This document shows positions 33,582 through 43,110 of a stretch of 64,000 nucleotides of DNA, piece by piece; position 1 is the stretch's first letter; each line of letters begins with the position of its first letter. The translations under genes were made by a program, and so were the position numbers. Source of the stretch: Thalassotalea_A litorea (GTDB lineage Bacteria; Pseudomonadota; Gammaproteobacteria; Enterobacterales; Alteromonadaceae). The notes under the pieces are model-generated. The model made no database searches. It saw nothing but the letters and a program-made list of their open reading frames with translations, and had not been told where the DNA came from. The stretch spans positions 1-64,000 of the forward strand of contig NZ_JBHZSG010000010.1 of assembly GCF_043642205.1 (NCBI RefSeq). The letters run 5' to 3'.

Positions 33582-33620
33582 TCCGCTTATGGATTTTCAA
33601 CAAATGAATAACAGGTAATC

Positions 33621-34172
33621 ATGTTATCGCATTGGTTACAGCGATTTAAAAAGCGTGGCGATAGTCACTCTTTTGCGCAGGTGGTATCACAATGCCAGAC
33701 GCCGTTAAAAGGCTATTGTCGCCGCCTTACTGCCGGCGATATTGCGTTTGCGGACGATATTGCCCAAGAAACCCTGATCACCGTTTATCAACAATTTGGT
33801 CGCTTAAATAACCTCGATGCATTTAAGTCTTGGTTGTATCGTATTGCGTTTCGTCACTTTCTGAAAATGCAGGCCCGTGATAATCGCTGGCAAACTTTGC
33901 AAGAGCAGGAGTTGGAAGCAGTCATATTGCAACAAAGTGACGAGTTACAAGACGAACAGACCTACATCGATGAACGCTATGTTTTACAATTGATGGCGCT
34001 ACTAAACCCTGAGGAAAGGGCGGTAATTACCTTAAATCATACGCTTGGTTATTCACATCAGCAAATTTCATCGTTATTGGAAATGCCTTTAGGTACCGTT
34101 AAGTCACATGGTAAGCGAGGAAAAGACAAATTAATTGCCTTTTCTTTGCGACAGCAACGAGGTGCAGCGTAA
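33621..34172 (+). CDS. ECF-type RNA polymerase sigma factor
   Basis: The 183-residue product is a two-domain sigma factor. Region 2 has FADDIAQETLITVYQQFGRLNNLDAFKSWLYRIA split over the helix pair (about 45-80). Region 4 has LNPEERAVITLNHTLGYSHQQ and LEMPLGTVKSHGKRGKDKL (about 130-170), a helix-turn-helix for -35 recognition. It overlaps the next gene by one base (TAATG), implying coupling to its partner. The target promoters are not identifiable here. Confidence 0.9.
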   Translation: MLSHWLQRFKKRGDSHSFAQVVSQCQTPLKGYCRRLTAGDIAFADDIAQETLITVYQQFGRLNNLDAFKSWLYRIAFRHFLKMQARDNRWQTLQEQELEAVILQQSDELQDEQTYIDERYVLQLMALLNPEERAVITLNHTLGYSHQQISSLLEMPLGTVKSHGKRGKDKLIAFSLRQQRGAA

Positions 34173-34489
34173 TGAAGCAAACTGACAACAATCTTATGCA
34201 ATATCTACAACGTGATTTTGTCGCCGACTCACCGGAACAACAACAGGTTTTTATTGAACAAGCGGTTAAAAAGCATCATATCCGCAATCAAAAAAGAATT
34301 TTAGTCTTTACGATTTTTGGGGTGTTGGGCTTTCTGGCGTTAACCCTGTTCTTTCCGATCCAACCTTTATTGGAAATTACCAGTGCGAAACTCCACCCGG
34401 GTGAGGTTTCACTGTCAACCATGATTATGGCGATATTACCGATATTACTCATCGCCTATGTCGTGGTTTTGGTTGAGAATACTCGCTAA
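34172..34489 (+). CDS. Small two-membrane-segment protein, probable anti-sigma partner
   Basis: The 105-residue product has a cytoplasmic N-terminus (1-45), membrane segments at about 46-65 (VFTIFGVLGFLALTLFF) and 85-102 (IMAILPILLIAYVVVLV). It is coupled to the ECF sigma gene by a TAATG overlap. The cytoplasmic part is where an anti-sigma domain would sit, but it is short and lacks a zinc motif, so anti-sigma function is inferred from context only. Confidence 0.7.
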   Translation: MKQTDNNLMQYLQRDFVADSPEQQQVFIEQAVKKHHIRNQKRILVFTIFGVLGFLALTLFFPIQPLLEITSAKLHPGEVSLSTMIMAILPILLIAYVVVLVENTR

Positions 34490-34602
34490 ATTGAGGATCT
34501 GAGAATTCATTATTTGTCATAATTCATCCGACTTGCTCATACATCTTCTGCAATAACGTCATGATTACCTGGTTTAATCAAAGTATTAAATCAGGAGGCA
34601 TG

Positions 34603-35322
34603 ATGAAAACTCAATCACTCGCTAGGATCACTACGTTTACCTGCCAATTGCTATGGTGGGCAGCCTATTTGGCTGCTGGCGCGGGCATGTTAATCCACTG
34701 GGTGGCAAACGGCAGTGTTTTTAATGGCGCCCACTCATCGACATTGGCCATGCATTACATAGGGCAGCAGGAGAGCGCGGGCCATGTGGGAACCCTTGTC
34801 GGTTATCCTGCGTCCTCACTGAGCAACCAAGACGTTCAACAAAAGAGCGCAGCGGCCGTATTTTATACCTCAAAACTGAGCGATCTTTATGATGATGAAC
34901 CTGACGTAACTTACGAGCGCAGGTCAGTTGAGCTCGCCTTGAAGGATAATACGCCGCTAAGGTCTGGCAATGAAAAAATGATGGGAAACCGTCTATATCG
35001 CTGGTCAACAGGAGTCTCACTTGCCATGGGATACAAAGCTTATACAGAGCAATTACGCTATTTAAACCTGTCTGAACCCATAACGTTGCAGGATGATTTA
35101 GCGGGTCCTGGCACTTATCAGATCATCGCGATACGTTTAATGAGTGAGACGGCATTGCGAGAATGGCTAATCAAGATTGCAAAGCAGGATAGTGTTACCG
35201 CCAATCAGTGGTTTATCGTGCATAGTCCCTACCGCGAAGTGTCAGCAGAAACGCGCTATGTCATTGTCGCCAAACGCGTAAACCCTGCGTCGACAACCCG
35301 AGCCGTCAGCTATACATTCTAA
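34603..35322 (+). CDS. Hypothetical membrane-anchored protein
   Basis: The product is 239 residues from ATG 34603, preceded by AGGAGG (34593-34598). An upstream in-frame ATG at 34561 has no ribosome site. A hydrophobic segment (LLWWAAYLAAGAGMLIHWV) follows the first dozen residues. The rest is soluble, probably periplasmic, with mixed alpha/beta character. It is 110 bases after the sigma/anti-sigma pair and may belong to their regulon. No family recognised. Confidence 0.65.
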   Translation: MKTQSLARITTFTCQLLWWAAYLAAGAGMLIHWVANGSVFNGAHSSTLAMHYIGQQESAGHVGTLVGYPASSLSNQDVQQKSAAAVFYTSKLSDLYDDEPDVTYERRSVELALKDNTPLRSGNEKMMGNRLYRWSTGVSLAMGYKAYTEQLRYLNLSEPITLQDDLAGPGTYQIIAIRLMSETALREWLIKIAKQDSVTANQWFIVHSPYREVSAETRYVIVAKRVNPASTTRAVSYTF

Positions 35323-35375
35323 CGCGTGTCAGTATATTGATAGGTGCTATTATGTTGTCGAACGGTATGCTTTAG

Positions 35376-36383
35376 TTAGCTTTGTTTGGGAGAGAGCAAA
35401 GAGTCGCGCTCTACCAACAAGGGTTTATTGTCATATTCCAAATGCTTTGATTTCAATCCATAGGTGAAATTGAGAACGCGGTTTGCGGAAACCGAGCCAA
35501 TTTCCTTAATCGGGTTTTTGATGGTTGTTAGGCGCGGATAAATAAATCGAGAAAAATAGGCATCATCAAAGCCAATAATGGATAAGTCCTCTGGCAGGGA
35601 AAGACCAATACTACGCGCGGTCACGATAGCTCCGGCGGCCATTTCATCATTTCCACAAATAATTCCGGTAAATTTCACGTTAGCTTGTGCTAATTGCTCC
35701 ATTCCCTGTTCGCCACTTTGCTCCGTATAGTCCCCTAGATAATACAAATCGTCGGAAAATGTCAGCCCGTTATCCTGCAAAGCTTGTCGATGTCCCCGTA
35801 ATCGTTCCATCGCATCGAGTTTCCATTCAGGACCAGAGATATAGGCAATACGGGAGTGACCAGCGTCAATCATCTTCTGACAGGCCAGATATCCCCCTTG
35901 ATAATTATCTATCGATAGACATTGGGATTCCAATCCTTCAACCTGGCGATTGATTAAGGTGAATAATACCCCGCGTTTTTTTAGATCGCGAAGGTATTGA
36001 TCACTGACGGCTTCTACAAATAAAATCAAAGCATCACAATTTCGTTGCAATAGAAATTCTATCGAATCTTCTTCAATGTCGGCATCAGCGTGACCGGCTG
36101 CGATCATGACATGTTTCTTGGCACTTCTTAAGGTTAACTCTATTTCATTAAGGAGCATGCCGTAATAAGAGCCCTGTAATTCGGATATAACAACGCCTAT
36201 AGAGTTCGAGCGTTTTGATGCCAGAGATTGAGCAATGGAATTAGGACGATAGCCAAGCTCCTCCATGGCAGTGAGTACCTTATCCCGGGTTTTTGGGCTT
36301 ACTCTGGAGCTGTCGTTCATTACCCGGGATACGGTGGCGGAGGATACGCCAGCCAGTTTTGATACTTCGTATATGGTACTCAT
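35376..36383 (-). CDS. LacI-family transcriptional regulator of the beta-glucan locus
   Basis: The 335-residue product has an N-terminal helix-turn-helix (STIYEVSKLAGVSSATVSRV), hinge helix (PNSIAQSLASKRSNSIGVV, about 47-66) and a periplasmic-binding-like sensor domain with IICGNDEMAAGAIVTARSIG and IIGFDDAYFSRF. It is 81 bases downstream of the GH1 gene on the same strand and probably co-transcribed. LacI-type palindromes at 37934-37947 and 51171-51184 are likely its operators. The effector is probably glucose or a short beta-glucoside; this is inferred. Confidence 0.92.
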   Translation of the reverse strand: MSTIYEVSKLAGVSSATVSRVMNDSSRVSPKTRDKVLTAMEELGYRPNSIAQSLASKRSNSIGVVISELQGSYYGMLLNEIELTLRSAKKHVMIAAGHADADIEEDSIEFLLQRNCDALILFVEAVSDQYLRDLKKRGVLFTLINRQVEGLESQCLSIDNYQGGYLACQKMIDAGHSRIAYISGPEWKLDAMERLRGHRQALQDNGLTFSDDLYYLGDYTEQSGEQGMEQLAQANVKFTGIICGNDEMAAGAIVTARSIGLSLPEDLSIIGFDDAYFSRFIYPRLTTIKNPIKEIGSVSANRVLNFTYGLKSKHLEYDNKPLLVERDSLLSPKQS

Positions 36384-36464
36384 GTGTTTCGATTTGACTA
36401 GGAGAAAAAACTTGAGCTAAGTTAACATATAAAATGTCAGTTTATCAGCTAGTTTTTTCATCTC

Positions 36465-37796
36465 CTAAGTTCTACTTTTTATTAATGTGCTATAAGCCTT
36501 GCCGCTCTCTTTAAGAAAACGCTGCTGGGTATCATAATCGACATACACCAAACCAAAACGTTTGGTATAGCCCAGTGCCCATTCAAAATTATCCATCAGA
36601 CTCCAGCCAAAATAACCTTGTACGTTAACACCTGCCGTTATAGCCTCATCGACCGCATTGAGGTGATCCTGATAATATTGAATACGGCCAAGATCATTGA
36701 CGGTACCCGCGGTCAGGTTATCTTTCATCGCACAGCCATTTTCGGTGATATAAATCGGCGGTAATGAATAGCGCTGGTTCAGCTCTTTTAGCAAACCTGT
36801 AAATGCCGCAGGGTATATTTCCCAACCCATATCGGTCACCGGTGCATCGGTTGGAGGAATTTCTTCAAATACGTCGTTGGGGTGTGCTTTGTATACGGCT
36901 CGGGTATAAAAATTGACGCCAAGGAAATCTATCGGCGTGGCAATGATTTCCATATCGCCTGCCAGAATTTTTGGTTTTATCTCGTCGGTAAAACTGTCAA
37001 TAATGTCTGGATATTTGCCTTCAAAAATCGGTCTGCTGTACCACCAGTTGAAGTAATCATTGGCATAGGCGGTAGCTTGTCTATCGGCCTCGGAATCAGA
37101 AGCTGAGTATCCTGGGGTAAAATTAAGCACAATACCATTCATGCTTTGTGGACAATTTTTCTGTAACACTTTCATCGCCAAACCATGCGCTAACAACAGG
37201 TGATGCGCAGATTGGCGCCCAAATGCCTGCTCGGCTTTGCCCGGTGCATGAATCCCGATTTCGTAACCCAGATAAGAACTACAGAATGGTTCGTTTAAGG
37301 TCGCCCAGGAATCTACCACATCAGCAAGCTCGGCGCTGATGATATCGGCATATTGCTCAAAGGCATAGGCCGTTTGTCGATTTAACCAGCCACCGTTATC
37401 TTCCAGATGTTGGGGTAAGTCCCAGTGATAAAGGGTAACGAATGTTTTAATGTTTCTGGCTTTTAAACCGGACAATAAATTTCGATAAAAATCGATACCG
37501 TCTGCATTGGCACTGCCGTCTTCATTGATTACCCGGCCCCAGGCAATAGAAAGTCGATAGGCATCGACACCCATATCGGCGATTAAGTTAATATCATTTT
37601 CCCAAAGGTTGAAGTGATCACAGGCAATGCTGCCATCAGAATTATCGGCAATGGTTTCGGGTTTTGCGCAAAAGGTATCCCAAATGCAGGCCTGACGGCT
37701 GGCGATGCCACCTTCTATTTGGAATGACGCTGTTGCCACGCCAAAAGTAAATTCTTTATCCAATAATCTGGAATTTTTGGGTAGGGATAATTTCAT
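36465..37796 (-). CDS. GH1 beta-glucosidase
   Basis: This family 1 glycoside hydrolase cleaves beta-glucosides from short glucans. The product has 443 residues, normal size. FTFGVATASFQIEGG at the N-terminus is the GH1 signature, WATLNEPF (about 163) has the acid/base Glu and IYITENGCAM (about 352) the nucleophile Glu. It has no signal peptide and is cytoplasmic. It is divergent from the transporter-GH3-GH16 operon and shares its control region with the LacI operator at 37934. Substrate preference (laminaribiose, cellobiose) cannot be read from the sequence. Confidence 0.95.
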   Translation of the reverse strand: MKLSLPKNSRLLDKEFTFGVATASFQIEGGIASRQACIWDTFCAKPETIADNSDGSIACDHFNLWENDINLIADMGVDAYRLSIAWGRVINEDGSANADGIDFYRNLLSGLKARNIKTFVTLYHWDLPQHLEDNGGWLNRQTAYAFEQYADIISAELADVVDSWATLNEPFCSSYLGYEIGIHAPGKAEQAFGRQSAHHLLLAHGLAMKVLQKNCPQSMNGIVLNFTPGYSASDSEADRQATAYANDYFNWWYSRPIFEGKYPDIIDSFTDEIKPKILAGDMEIIATPIDFLGVNFYTRAVYKAHPNDVFEEIPPTDAPVTDMGWEIYPAAFTGLLKELNQRYSLPPIYITENGCAMKDNLTAGTVNDLGRIQYYQDHLNAVDEAITAGVNVQGYFGWSLMDNFEWALGYTKRFGLVYVDYDTQQRFLKESGKAYSTLIKSRT

Positions 37797-37933
37797 CTTT
37801 TCTCTTGATACCGTTAAAGCGAAGGTTTCATCTGCGGCAACTCATTAATTTTCTGGATATTTGCACGCTTGTAGCAAATAAAGGCCGCTAAATAATAAAA
37901 GCGTTGCCGCTAAAATCAAATTTATGCTATAAA

Positions 37934-37947
37934 TGAAACCGCTTACA
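37934..37947. promoter_or_regulatory. LacI-type operator between GH1 and the transporter operon
   Basis: TGAAACCGCTTACA is a near-palindrome around the central CG, of the form TGnAAnCGnTTnCA bound by LacI-family proteins. It lies in the divergent promoter region of GH1 and the MFS gene. It matches the operator at 51171-51184 in twelve or more of fourteen positions. Confidence 0.8.
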
Positions 37948-38075
37948 TTTGCAAAGAGATTAGAGCTTTCGCACCTAAAGGTCAATACTCTTTATCGCAA
38001 ATAGTCCTAAAAAATAATTAGTTAAGCAATTATTAACAGCAAAAATTGCCGCTTACGAACAACTGGGGAATAAAC

Positions 38076-39326
38076 ATGAATTCAACAAGCACGGTTAATC
38101 CACCTGTGCAGACCGCTCAAAGCGGTAACTACACCTTCGCGCTTACATCATTAACGTCTTTGTTTTTTATCTGGGGCTTTATTACCTGCTTAAACGACAT
38201 TCTCATTCCGCATCTAAAAGCGGTATTTGATTTGTCTTATACCCAGGCAATGTTAGTTCAGTTTTGCTTTTTTGGCGCCTATTTTATTTGCTCATTACCG
38301 AGCGGCGCACTGGTTAAGAAAATTGGCTATCAAAAAGGTATCGTTGTTGGATTAGTGATTGCAGCCCTTGGTTGCTTATCATTTTACCCGGCAGCATCCA
38401 TGCACAGCTACCCGTTGTTCTTACTCGCATTGTTTATTTTAGCATCGGGCATTACCCTGTTGCAGGTTTCCGCAAATCCTTATGTAACAAGTTTAGGTAA
38501 CCCTGATACCGCATCGTCTCGTTTAACGCTTACTCAGGCATTTAACTCATTGGGGACAACGGTTGCACCGTATTTCGGTGCGTATTTGATTTTAGATAAT
38601 GTCGCATCCTCGATGACTACGGCTGCTGAAAAAGCCGCCGCCGTACAAATGCCATATGTGATGCTGGCGGCGACCTTGTTAGTACTTGCGGCAATTTTTG
38701 CTTGGTTAAAGCTGCCGAAAATCGAGCAACAACACGATAGTTCAACGCCTGCCTCTGGAAGCGCATGGCAATATACCCATTTGGTGCTCGGTGCGTTGGG
38801 GATTTTTGTGTATGTCGGTGCTGAAGTGGCGATCGGCAGTTTTATGGTCAACTTTTTTGGTGAAGCCAATATCGCCGGGTTAGAAGAGGCTGAAGCGGCA
38901 AAATACCTGGCCTATTATTGGGGTGGAGCCATGGTCGGTCGCTTTATTGGTGCCGGCGTCATGCAAAAAATTGCAGCAGGTAAGGTTTTGGCGTTTAACG
39001 CCTTGATGGCATGCGTCCTGATTTTAATAACCGTATTTAGCTCTGGGCAACTGGCCATGTGGGCAATCTTGTTGGTAGGCCTTTTTAATTCAATTATGTT
39101 TCCTACCATTTTTTCATTAGCCCTTAATGGTTTGGGATCGCATACCGCTCAGGGTTCGGGAATTCTTTGTCTGGCTATCGTCGGTGGTGCCATTGTGCCG
39201 ATGATTCAAGGGGTTCTTGCTGACAGCATTGGTGTTCAGCTTTCATTTATTTTACCGATTATATGCTACGGCTATATTTGTTATTACGGAATCAAGGGTT
39301 CAAAACCGAGCCAGGTGAATGGTTAA
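38076..39326 (+). CDS. GluP/FucP-type sugar:proton symporter
   Basis: The 416-residue product is a major facilitator with twelve predicted membrane segments. It starts at ATG 38076 (GGGGA site). FFIWGFITCLNDILIPHLK (about 29-47) is the signature of the FucP/GluP glucose-galactose or fucose transporters; GAYFICSLPSGALVKKIGYQKG and GITLLQVSANPY follow. It sits in the inner membrane and would import glucose freed from laminarin. It is first of a transporter-GH3-GH16 operon and has a LacI operator upstream. Confidence 0.93.
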   Translation: MNSTSTVNPPVQTAQSGNYTFALTSLTSLFFIWGFITCLNDILIPHLKAVFDLSYTQAMLVQFCFFGAYFICSLPSGALVKKIGYQKGIVVGLVIAALGCLSFYPAASMHSYPLFLLALFILASGITLLQVSANPYVTSLGNPDTASSRLTLTQAFNSLGTTVAPYFGAYLILDNVASSMTTAAEKAAAVQMPYVMLAATLLVLAAIFAWLKLPKIEQQHDSSTPASGSAWQYTHLVLGALGIFVYVGAEVAIGSFMVNFFGEANIAGLEEAEAAKYLAYYWGGAMVGRFIGAGVMQKIAAGKVLAFNALMACVLILITVFSSGQLAMWAILLVGLFNSIMFPTIFSLALNGLGSHTAQGSGILCLAIVGGAIVPMIQGVLADSIGVQLSFILPIICYGYICYYGIKGSKPSQVNG

Positions 39327-39338
39327 TTGGAAAACATT

Positions 39339-41936
39339 ATGACTAAGTTTACAACGACACAAACCAAAAAACGCATAGCATCTGCGATGCTACTGAGTGC
39401 ATCATCAGTGCTTCTAGCGGCGTGTAATCAGCAATCTCAGGGCGTTAATAGTAACGAGCAAGCAGCGGATGCCCAGGCATCTGCAAAGCAACATAATCTG
39501 GATATTTGGCCAGAATTGGATTTACCAGTTAAGCAAGATCCGAAAATAGAGCAAAAAATACGTGACATGCTCGCGACGATGACGCTTGAGCAAAAAGTCG
39601 CGCAAATGATCCAACCAGAAATCCGCGATATCAGCGTTGATGATATGCGCAAGTATGGCTTTGGTTCTTATTTAAATGGTGGCGGTGCATTTCCAAATAA
39701 TGACAAACATGCCACACCTGCGGACTGGATAAAGCTCGCCGAAGACATGTATCAGGCGTCTATCGATGACAGTGAAGATGGTATTGCGATCCCTACCATG
39801 TGGGGAACCGACGCCGTTCATGGTCACAACAACGTTATTGGCGCGACTCTTTTCCCACACAATATCGGCTTAGGCGCAGCTAATAACCCTGAGCTTCTTG
39901 AAGAAATCGCCAGCATAACCGCAACCGAAGTCATGGTTACCGGGATTGATTGGGTCTTCGCACCAACAGTCGCCGTGGTGCGAGATGATCGTTGGGGCAG
40001 AACCTATGAAGGCTATTCTGAAGATCCAGAGATCGTGCGTGAGTACTCGGCGGCCATTGTCCGTGGTTTGCAGGGTGCTGCCGATAAAGACTTTCTTGGT
40101 GATAGCCGGGTCATTTCTACGGTAAAGCACTTTGTTGGCGATGGTGGTACCGAAAATGGTGACGACCAGGGCAACAACCTGGCATCAGAGCAAGAATTAT
40201 TCGAGATTCATGCGCAAGGCTATGTAGGCGGATTAAGTGCGGGGTCACAAAGTGTGATGGCATCGTTTAACAGTTGGCATGGTGAGAAGATCCATGGCAA
40301 TAAATACCTGCTGACGGATGTATTGAAAAACAAAATGGGGTTCGACGGTTTTGTTGTTGGCGACTGGAACGGTCATGGTCAAATACCGGGTTGTAGCAAT
40401 GATAATTGTAGTCAAACCATTAATGCCGGTTTAGATATCTTTATGGTGCCGACCGATGCCTGGAAACCTTTGTATGAAAATACCATTGCTCAGGTGAATT
40501 CCGGTGAGATACCCATGAGTCGAATCGACGATGCGGTGTCTCGAATTTTACGGGTGAAACTGCGTGCAGGCTTATTTGATAAACCTAGTCCTGCAAATCG
40601 TCCGGTATCTGGAAAACTGGAATTAATTGGTGCGTCAGAGCATCGCGCGGTAGCCCGTCAGGCGGTTCGCGAGTCGTTAGTATTACTTAAGAATAATGAC
40701 CAGCTTTTGCCTCTTAAGCCAAACCAAAAAATCCTCCTAGCTGGAGATGCGGCGGATAATATTGGTAAGCAATCCGGTGGCTGGACCATAACCTGGCAGG
40801 GGACAGGTAACACCAATGCTGATTTCCCTGGTGGCACGTCAATCTATGCCGGCTTTGAGCAGGCGGTTACGGCCGCTGGTGGTGAGATTGAACTCGCCGT
40901 CGATGGTGCTTACCAACACAAACCAGATGTCGCGGTTGTGGTCTTCGGTGAAGAGCCATATGCCGAAGGGAATGGCGATTTAGATAACCTTGAATATCAG
41001 CGTGGTAACAAACGCGATTTAGCATTGCTTAAATCGTTGCGCGCAAAAGGCATTCCTGTGGTCTCTGTATTTATTTCTGGTCGTCCTTTGTGGGTGAATG
41101 CTGAGCTAAATGCGTCCGATGCTTTCGTCGCCGCATGGTTGCCGGGGAGCGAAGGTAATGGTGTCGCCGACGTTTTGCTAACTGATGCACAAGGCGAAAT
41201 TCAAAATGATTTTGTCGGTACGCTATCTTTTTCTTGGCCTAATTCTGCAACTCAAGCTGTGGTTAACCGTGGCGATGCTGATTATCAGCCGCTGCTACCG
41301 TATGGTTTTGGCTTGCAATACGGCGATGAAAGTGCGCTGGCTAATGACCTTTCTGAGGAGACGACTATTGGCAGTGCCTTAGAAAGTCTTAATTTGATGA
41401 CTCTCCCATGGCGTCAGGCGATAAATAAACAAGGCGAGCTGCAATTCATTACCAGTAATACTGCCAGCAGTGAATTCGTTAATTACCGCACTACTGATAG
41501 AGTGGTTCAAGAAGATGCTCGCCAGATTGACTTTAACGGAAAAGGGGTTGGACACTTTGAAATCAATGATAATTTTCCGTTCGATTTACGCGGATATGCG
41601 GAGCAAAATGGCGCCATTAGCTTTAGTTATAGAGTGACGGATAAGGCGAATCTTTCGGGAGCTGTTTATCTGGCGATGCGTTGCGAAAGTGATTGTGATG
41701 TTACATTTGATATCAGTCAGTGGTTGATCGAGGCTGAGACCGATAAATGGCATAGCGCTAAAATTGATCTTGCTTGTTATGAGAAAAAAGGAGCGACCAT
41801 GGACAAGATTTTCGCACCTTTTGTATTACGGACCAACGGGCAGTTAGGCATCACGTTATCCAATATCGAAGTAAGCCTTGGTGCGGAAAATTCACAAGAT
41901 GGCCAATCCAAAGATCACCATATTACCTGCGAATAA
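39339..41936 (+). CDS. GH3 exo-beta-glucosidase lipoprotein
   Basis: The 865-residue product starts at ATG 39339, 12 bases after the transporter stop. A lipoprotein signal ends SVLLAAC with lipid-attachment Cys29. Two GH3 domains follow. TMWGTDAVHGHNNV, APTVAVVRDDRWGRTYEGYSE and HFVGDGGTENGDDQG form the TIM barrel, and VVGDWNGHGQ holds the nucleophile Asp. The second domain is VRESLVLLKNND. A C-terminal galactose-binding-like domain (about 690-850) resembles ExoP-type exo-1,3/1,4-beta-glucanases of marine bacteria. It probably trims oligosaccharides in the periplasm or at the outer membrane. Confidence 0.94.
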   Translation: MTKFTTTQTKKRIASAMLLSASSVLLAACNQQSQGVNSNEQAADAQASAKQHNLDIWPELDLPVKQDPKIEQKIRDMLATMTLEQKVAQMIQPEIRDISVDDMRKYGFGSYLNGGGAFPNNDKHATPADWIKLAEDMYQASIDDSEDGIAIPTMWGTDAVHGHNNVIGATLFPHNIGLGAANNPELLEEIASITATEVMVTGIDWVFAPTVAVVRDDRWGRTYEGYSEDPEIVREYSAAIVRGLQGAADKDFLGDSRVISTVKHFVGDGGTENGDDQGNNLASEQELFEIHAQGYVGGLSAGSQSVMASFNSWHGEKIHGNKYLLTDVLKNKMGFDGFVVGDWNGHGQIPGCSNDNCSQTINAGLDIFMVPTDAWKPLYENTIAQVNSGEIPMSRIDDAVSRILRVKLRAGLFDKPSPANRPVSGKLELIGASEHRAVARQAVRESLVLLKNNDQLLPLKPNQKILLAGDAADNIGKQSGGWTITWQGTGNTNADFPGGTSIYAGFEQAVTAAGGEIELAVDGAYQHKPDVAVVVFGEEPYAEGNGDLDNLEYQRGNKRDLALLKSLRAKGIPVVSVFISGRPLWVNAELNASDAFVAAWLPGSEGNGVADVLLTDAQGEIQNDFVGTLSFSWPNSATQAVVNRGDADYQPLLPYGFGLQYGDESALANDLSEETTIGSALESLNLMTLPWRQAINKQGELQFITSNTASSEFVNYRTTDRVVQEDARQIDFNGKGVGHFEINDNFPFDLRGYAEQNGAISFSYRVTDKANLSGAVYLAMRCESDCDVTFDISQWLIEAETDKWHSAKIDLACYEKKGATMDKIFAPFVLRTNGQLGITLSNIEVSLGAENSQDGQSKDHHITCE

Positions 41937-41944
41937 TAAATATC

Positions 41945-41987
41945 AAGGGGTCAGAATTGTTGAAAAATCAACGACTCTGATCCCCTT
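41945..41987. repeat. REP-like palindrome between GH3 and GH16
   Basis: AAGGGGTCAGA (41945-41955) pairs with TCTGATCCCCTT (41976-41987) with one bulge. GTTGA (41959-41963) pairs with TCAAC (41968-41972) around an AAAA loop. The core GGGTCAGA...TCTGA.CCC is familiar from palindromic repeats tied to REP-associated transposases; no transposase is here. Confidence 0.65.
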
Positions 41988-42017
41988 AATTTTAAGGTGA
42001 TTGTCATGGAGATAATC

Positions 42018-43085
42018 ATGAGAATAAAAATAGCATCATTATTGGTTCTGGCTGTACTCACCGCCTCGGGTTGTGGTGGCTCAGGTGGTGATAGTTCTTC
42101 TCAGCCTACGCCTAGTGAACCTGCATCACCTACAACCCCACCAGAAACATCTCCGCCAGGTGAAACAACCGAATGGGTGTTAGTGTGGCAAGATGAATTT
42201 GATGGTAACGCTTTATCTTCTGAACGCTGGAGCCATGAAGTAAATTGTTGGGGGGGTGGTAACAATGAAAAGCAGTGCTATACCGATCGTAGCGATAACC
42301 TGGTGGTAAAAGATGGATTCCTCAACATCATTGCTCGCCAGGAGAGTTTTACTGGACCCGCAGAAACAGAGGACTCTCCCGATTATAATGTCAATGTCAC
42401 TCGGACCCTCCCTTATACGTCTGCAAGGATCCGCACTAAGTTTAAAGGCGATTGGTTATATGGACGATTCGAAGTTCGCGCTAAACTGCCCTCAGGGCAG
42501 GGCACTTGGCCAGCGTTTTGGATGCTGCCCACTGATTATGTGTATGGTGGTTGGGCGGCATCTGGTGAAATCGATATTATGGAGGCGGTTAATCTAAAAA
42601 CGGTAGGCGACGATAATGTTGAAGAAAGCGGGGTGCACGGCACCTTGCATTATGGCCGAGCCTGGCCAGAGAATGTCTACTCTGGTGCTGAATTTCAGGT
42701 GTTGCCGAACCCCGCTGAGCAATTTCACCTTTATGCTATCGAATGGCAGGAGGGCGAGATTCGCTGGTATGTTAATGATATTCATTACGCAACCCATACT
42801 GAAGAAGGTTGGTTTAGTCAGTATTTTGATGATAAAAACCAGCTGATTACAGGTAGTGGCAGTGCACCTTTTGATCAGCGGTTTCATCTGATACTAAATT
42901 TGGCGATTGGCGGTAATTGGCCTGAATCGGTTAATCAAACAGGCATCGATACCAGTACTTTTCCACAGATTATGGAAATTGATTATGTCAGAGTGTATGA
43001 ATGCGCAATTTCTCCTAACAATGGTGCTGGATGTGCGACTATAGGAGACACACCTATTTATATTGAGGGCAACCGCCCCCAATAA
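42018..43085 (+). CDS. GH16 endo-beta-1,3-glucanase (laminarinase) lipoprotein
   Basis: The 355-residue product starts at ATG 42018 (GGAG site). It has a lipoprotein signal ending LTASGC (Cys19), a Pro/Ser/Thr linker (about 25-52) and a GH16 jelly-roll. The catalytic GEIDIMEAVN (about 180) has both Glu residues and the beta-bulge form of laminarinases. WPAFWMLP and LILNLAIGGNWPE are further GH16_3-type hallmarks. It is probably displayed on the outer membrane, cutting laminarin into oligosaccharides for the receptor. It is last gene of the transporter operon. Confidence 0.93.
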   Translation: MRIKIASLLVLAVLTASGCGGSGGDSSSQPTPSEPASPTTPPETSPPGETTEWVLVWQDEFDGNALSSERWSHEVNCWGGGNNEKQCYTDRSDNLVVKDGFLNIIARQESFTGPAETEDSPDYNVNVTRTLPYTSARIRTKFKGDWLYGRFEVRAKLPSGQGTWPAFWMLPTDYVYGGWAASGEIDIMEAVNLKTVGDDNVEESGVHGTLHYGRAWPENVYSGAEFQVLPNPAEQFHLYAIEWQEGEIRWYVNDIHYATHTEEGWFSQYFDDKNQLITGSGSAPFDQRFHLILNLAIGGNWPESVNQTGIDTSTFPQIMEIDYVRVYECAISPNNGAGCATIGDTPIYIEGNRPQ

Positions 43086-43110
43086 TTCTGGAATGACTAA
43101 CATCGGATAC

